Shown here in pieces: positions 60,770-64,000 of a stretch of 64,000 nt of DNA. This DNA comes from a bacterium. GTDB lineage: Bacteria > Chloroflexota > Anaerolineae > Caldilineales > Caldilineaceae. The DNA is taken from positions 46,722 to 110,721 of the forward strand of contig WGMT01000067.1 of NCBI GenBank assembly GCA_016124945.1. The letters run 5' to 3'. Each line of letters begins with the position of its first letter. The stretch's first letter is position 1. The translations under genes and the position numbers were made by a program. The notes below the pieces were generated by a model. The model did no database searches and was not told where the DNA came from. It saw nothing but the letters and a program-made list of their open reading frames with translations.

Positions 60770-61290
60770 ACGAACAGTGGTATTATTTCACCACCAATCA
60801 AGGACTTACCGCCGTCGGCCGGCCGCCTACCGGTAGCCGCCCACTAATGCAGATGACAATGGAATTGGGCACACAGGACAGATTTCCATTTCATCGTAGC
60901 TTTGCTGCCTGGGGAGTCGCGCAGCGTTCGCCGGGGATCGTGATCCCCAAACGTATTTGGCTGGGCCAGGATGGTACAGTGATCTTCCGATTCGACGAGG
61001 GCACGCAACCGAAGCTGCAATCTGCCGTAGGCGCACATGCCGGGCTGGCGGCCTGGCTTATCCTATTGGACAAGTTTGTAGACACGCCGACGTTGCTGGC
61101 CGAAGCCAGGCAAGTGTGGTCGATCAACGATCTGGCGGGCGCGCTCGCCTTCATTACGCCGGCCTTTTTGCCAAGACCGCTGCTTTCGCTTGCACCCGAT
61201 AACTGGGAAAGGGTGGCGCGCAGCCTCTCTGTCCATGTGGCGGATGGCGTCGGCCAACAAGCCGACCAGGCCACTACCGTTTCATATTAG
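60766..61290 (+). CDS. Hypothetical protein coupled to corA
   Basis: A 174-residue protein without signal or membrane segments. It has an N-terminal beta-rich part and a helical C-terminal half. I do not recognise a family. Its ATG overlaps the corA stop (ATGA), and it is the last gene before a Nudix gene with its own -10 element. A role with CorA is only positional. Confidence 0.6.
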   Translation: MNEQWYYFTTNQGLTAVGRPPTGSRPLMQMTMELGTQDRFPFHRSFAAWGVAQRSPGIVIPKRIWLGQDGTVIFRFDEGTQPKLQSAVGAHAGLAAWLILLDKFVDTPTLLAEARQVWSINDLAGALAFITPAFLPRPLLSLAPDNWERVARSLSVHVADGVGQQADQATTVSY

Positions 61291-61298
61291 CCGTCTCG

Positions 61299-61304
61299 TA
61301 TAAT
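61299..61304 (+). promoter_or_regulatory. TATAAT element before the Nudix gene
   Basis: A perfect -10 hexamer ends 9 bases before ATG 61314, so a transcript from it would start at about 61311 and be almost leaderless. No good -35 lies 17 bases upstream. Confidence 0.4.
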
Positions 61305-61313
61305 TTGAGGACC

Positions 61314-61820
61314 ATGCCGCAGAATTCCGGGCCTGGAGAGAACCGACACATTCTCCGCACCAGCTACTCCCACAGGCGCACAACACGCCGCAGCCACTCA
61401 GCTGGGGGAGTCGCCTACCAGGTCGCGCCCGGGAACAGCATGGGGGACGTACAGATCGCCCTCATCGCCACCAATCAAGGTGAGCGATGGCAACTTCCGA
61501 AAGGACGCCTTGAGCCGGGCGAAGAACCACTCCAGGCCGCCATCCGTGAGGTCCTTGAAGAGACGGGCCTTGTCACCGAACACGAAGCATTCTTGAAGAC
61601 GATCGAATATCGGTACGTCGATACATACAGCCGTGTTGTCCCTGAATTGGTAATCAAACGCGTGGACTTCTACCTGCTGCGCGTGGTGGGCGGCAATCTC
61701 AATAGCAACAGCTATGAAGTAGACGATGTCGCCTGGCGCACACCGGTGGAGGCGCTTACACAGTTGACCTTCACCAGTGAGCAGGAGTGTGTCCGGCTCG
61801 CACAGGAGCACTGGAAGTGA
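61314..61820 (+). CDS. Nudix hydrolase
   Basis: The 168-residue protein carries a complete Nudix box, GRLEPGEEPLQAAIREVLEETGL, which binds Mg2+ and hydrolyses a nucleoside diphosphate linked to another group X. The N-terminal 30 residues are basic (SHRRTTRRSH). ATG 61314 is preceded by GAGGA; the TTG at 61305 would include that site. The substrate cannot be told; the WQLPKGRLE phrase is common in diadenosine polyphosphate-type Nudix enzymes. Its stop overlaps the next GTG (GTGA). Confidence 0.88.
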   Translation: MPQNSGPGENRHILRTSYSHRRTTRRSHSAGGVAYQVAPGNSMGDVQIALIATNQGERWQLPKGRLEPGEEPLQAAIREVLEETGLVTEHEAFLKTIEYRYVDTYSRVVPELVIKRVDFYLLRVVGGNLNSNSYEVDDVAWRTPVEALTQLTFTSEQECVRLAQEHWK

Positions 61821-62779
61821 CAGTAAACGTAGAAAAAGCAAACAACCAGCAGTTGAAAACCGCCATCAACATGATGTTTGCAGGGATCAGCAGCGATCCC
61901 AGCAGTATGGAATCGCTCAAGCGCAGTTGGTGGCAACGTCTTATGTTCCAACACCTCATCGGCCCGCGTATGTTTCAGGGCCAAATGGATTCGTTTGTCG
62001 CGGTGAAGGAGACGGGAGCGCCCGACATTCTCGGCTTTTTGGTCTTTCAGTACAGCGGCGACTTGGCCGGCACCTTCGATTGGGCATTAGGACGCTCAAT
62101 GATCGATGCGAAACCTACCGCAGACGAGTTGGCTGTACTGCGCGAGATGCTGCAACGGGGCTTGGATTGGTTGCAGGAGAACAAGAGCTATCCTTACTTC
62201 TACTTTGGGCTGCTCTCCAAATCGTCTCCTGACATCAAGCAGGTCCTCGAAGACGAGGGACTGTGGCTGCCGAACTATCAACTGGTGCAGGCCGTGGCCG
62301 ACGGTCCACTGGCTGAGAATCCATCGCTCCCCGACGACATCAAAATCACCCTGCAGATCTCGCCAGACTTTCGCAACCGAGCCCTCGAACTAATGCGCCT
62401 CGACTATACACGCCCCGAAGGCGACAGCGAAGAAGACTTCGAAGACGATTTAAGCGCCATCGCAGCCATGCATCAGGCCACACTCAAGAGTGCAAAGCTC
62501 TACCTGCTCGAACATGAAGACGAAGAGATCGGCTTCGTACAACAGCACTTGTGGAAAGATGAACTGCGCCTTACCTATGCGTTAAAGCCTGCCCTTTGGG
62601 GCAGCAGCGTGGAACGGGGTCTGGTTGCTGCCCTGCCCGGCCAGATGGGTCCATCGGCGCGCCGCATCCGGCTGCGTACATTCAGTGGTTTACACCTGAG
62701 CGCCAGCCGCGAACTTGTGGAATCACTCGGGTTTAAGTGGCAGGGAGCGCCATGGCAACGGTGGATGGTTAGTCTTTGA
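61817..62779 (+). CDS. Possible GNAT-type acetyltransferase
   Basis: A 320-residue soluble protein; the GTG start overlaps the Nudix stop (GTGA) with AGGAG upstream. An N-terminal alpha/beta region and a C-terminal one (residues 180-320, LYLLEHEDEEIGFVQQHLWKDELRLTYALKP) read like parts of GNAT acetyltransferase folds, but I cannot see a clear acetyl-CoA loop. The assignment is tentative. It is coupled to the Nudix gene. Confidence 0.45.
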   Translation: MTVNVEKANNQQLKTAINMMFAGISSDPSSMESLKRSWWQRLMFQHLIGPRMFQGQMDSFVAVKETGAPDILGFLVFQYSGDLAGTFDWALGRSMIDAKPTADELAVLREMLQRGLDWLQENKSYPYFYFGLLSKSSPDIKQVLEDEGLWLPNYQLVQAVADGPLAENPSLPDDIKITLQISPDFRNRALELMRLDYTRPEGDSEEDFEDDLSAIAAMHQATLKSAKLYLLEHEDEEIGFVQQHLWKDELRLTYALKPALWGSSVERGLVAALPGQMGPSARRIRLRTFSGLHLSASRELVESLGFKWQGAPWQRWMVSL

Positions 62780-62812
62780 TCGTCGTGCGTAATGCGTAGT
62801 CAATTACATTAA

Positions 62813-62848
62813 GCGTGGAGTGAGCACGAGGACGTGCTCACTCCACGC
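62813..62848. repeat. Perfect GGAGTGAGCAC hairpin
   Basis: A 15-bp perfect stem (GCGTGGAGTGAGCAC with its complement, loop GAGGAC) lies 34 bases after the GNAT-like gene. Its core matches the element at 41906-42015. There is no T-run. Confidence 0.85.
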
Positions 62849-62913
62849 ATAGTCAAGTGTCGGTCGCCTAGCTTAGTGACATTGACTACCAGACTCAAAA
62901 CGCGAGGGACGCC

Positions 62914-63765
62914 ATGAACGAAACCTTTCGCGAAGAATCAGGTCGATTCAACGGCATGTCGGGGGTAGAGATCTTCTACCGCAAGTACACGCCGTTGGCC
63001 TGCGATGTCAAAGCCTGTGTCGTGGTTGTTCATGGTCTGGGCGAGCATAGTGGACGCTACACAAATGTGGCAAATGTGCTCCTGGCCGCAGGATACGCCG
63101 TCTACGCGGCGGATCATCAGGGCTTCGGCCAATCAGGTGGGGTGCGCGGCCATGTGGCCCACTTTACCGATTACCTCCTCGATGTGCAGCGGATGGTAGA
63201 AATGGCGCAGACGGAGCGGCCTGCCTGCCCGATAGCCATCTTCGGCCACTCTATGGGCGGCCTCATCGCGCTCTACCACGCCCAGGAAACTCACGACGAT
63301 GTGGTGGCTTATGTCATTTCCGCACCGGCCTTATTGGCGAGGCCCAATCCGTGGCTGGTGCGCATGATGCGCCTCTTTAACCTCTTCAGGCCAACCTTCG
63401 TCATCCGCCGCCCGGGCGACAACACCACCATTTCCCGCGATCTCGAAGTAGTACGCCGCTACGAAACCGATCCACTTCACGTGCCCATGAGCAGTGCACG
63501 GTGGGCAGTAGAAATCCTGGCGGCACAGAAGATTGTCAGCCGCCGCGTCGCCCAGATTCAAACGCCGATCCTCATGCTGCAAGGACTGGCCGACCGTCTC
63601 GTCGTGCCACAGGCCACCCTCGACTTCTACGAGCAGATCCCCGCCGCCGACAAAACGCTCTACACCTATCCAGAGTACTATCACGAACTCCACAACGACC
63701 TTGGCAAAGAAAAGCCACTCGCCGATGTGGTCGAGTGGCTGGATGCGCGGATGGGGAAGCGATGA
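62914..63765 (+). CDS. Monoacylglycerol lipase-like alpha/beta hydrolase
   Basis: This 283-residue protein follows the monoglyceride lipase/lysophospholipase group: VVVHGLGEHSGRY, ADHQGFGQSGGVRGHV, the nucleophile elbow FGHSMGG (Ser near residue 114), the acid in MLQGLADRLV and the final His in YYHELHNDLGKE. It is probably a cytosolic esterase for monoacylglycerols or lysolipids. ATG 62914 has GCGAGGG upstream. A tandem repeat begins at its stop codon. Confidence 0.9.
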   Translation: MNETFREESGRFNGMSGVEIFYRKYTPLACDVKACVVVVHGLGEHSGRYTNVANVLLAAGYAVYAADHQGFGQSGGVRGHVAHFTDYLLDVQRMVEMAQTERPACPIAIFGHSMGGLIALYHAQETHDDVVAYVISAPALLARPNPWLVRMMRLFNLFRPTFVIRRPGDNTTISRDLEVVRRYETDPLHVPMSSARWAVEILAAQKIVSRRVAQIQTPILMLQGLADRLVVPQATLDFYEQIPAADKTLYTYPEYYHELHNDLGKEKPLADVVEWLDARMGKR

Positions 63766-64000
63766 AGCGTTGGAGCGTTGGAGCGTTGGAGCGTTGGAGC
63801 GTTGAAGCGTTGGAGCGTTGGAGCGTTGAAGCGTTGAAGCGTTGAAGCGTTGAAGCGTCTTTCCGTTCCAACGCTTTTCCGTTCCAACGCTTTTCCGTTC
63901 CAACGCTTTTCCGTTCCAACGCTTTTCCGTTCCAACGCTTTTCCGTTCCAACGCTTTTCCGTTCCAACGCTTTTCCGTTCCAACGCTTTTCCGTTCCAAC
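63759..64000. repeat. Minisatellites: 9-bp GCGTTGGAG array then 16-bp array
   Basis: From 63768, GCGTTGGAG/GCGTTGAAG units repeat about ten times to 63855. From about 63861 the 16-bp unit TTTTCCGTTCCAACGC repeats about nine times and runs off the window. The two arrays are related in opposite orientation (CGTTGGA against TCCAACG), so together they could fold back. There is no gene here. Confidence 0.95.

Overview
The window looks like a piece of a GC-rich bacterial chromosome, most probably from Chloroflexota (a Caldilineae, Ardenticatenia or Anaerolineae relative). This is inferred from gene content only: a Rieske/cytochrome b/dihaem cytochrome c operon with a long Ala-rich Rieske N-terminus, archaeal-type HMG-CoA synthase beside class II HMG-CoA reductase, MoxR/DUF58/DUF4129 genes, duplicated secreted domains with Pro/Thr linkers, and many palindromic and tandem intergenic repeats. 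No rRNA or tRNA gene was recognised. LAYOUT: 1-4039 is the leader-distal part of a large CRISPR array (55 full 37-bp repeats plus one truncated terminal repeat, spacers 34-37 nt, no cas genes in view). 4040-4624 is repeat-rich intergenic DNA. 4625-9769 holds an alpha/beta hydrolase, an SDR oxidoreductase, a PadR-controlled ABC exporter and a YdjM-like membrane protein. 10280-18022 is a compact set: MoxR ATPase, DUF58, a DUF4129 membrane protein and an RCK-gated ion channel, all overlapping, followed by a CHAT caspase-like protease. 17971-21106 has small nucleic-acid genes (Smr, GreA C-terminal domain), phoU and a SanA/YdcF-like gene. 21160-24181 is valS behind a T-box leader. 24785-28390 is the cytochrome bc operon, facing two ABC-F ATPases (28452-31924). 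32158-34411 holds a dienelactone-hydrolase-like protein and a divergent tetR/yceI pair with two operators. 34816-37247 encodes the first two committed steps of the mevalonate pathway. 37357-41746 is an orphan group of complex-I/Mrp antiporter-like membrane proteins. 42054-42896 is a GrdB-family gene interrupted by an in-frame UGA with a SECIS-like hairpin, probably a selenoprotein. 43144-52800 holds an ABC exporter, small membrane proteins, 6-phosphofructokinase, a rhodanese, FtsH, an SMR/EamA transporter and RNase D. 53097-59578 is a run of five envelope genes: PrsW-like, a membrane-anchored protein, a trypsin-like protease, a duplicated-domain secreted protein and a Pro/Thr-rich anchored protein. 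59786-63765 holds CorA, a small unknown, a Nudix hydrolase, a possible acetyltransferase and a monoacylglycerol-lipase-like hydrolase. The window ends in tandem minisatellites. The best leads for something undescribed are the candidate selenoprotein at 42 kb and the MoxR-DUF58-DUF4129-channel-CHAT module at 10-18 kb, which has the parts of a regulated, membrane-linked protease/channel effector system. The CRISPR array is the clearest defence locus, but its machinery lies outside the window.
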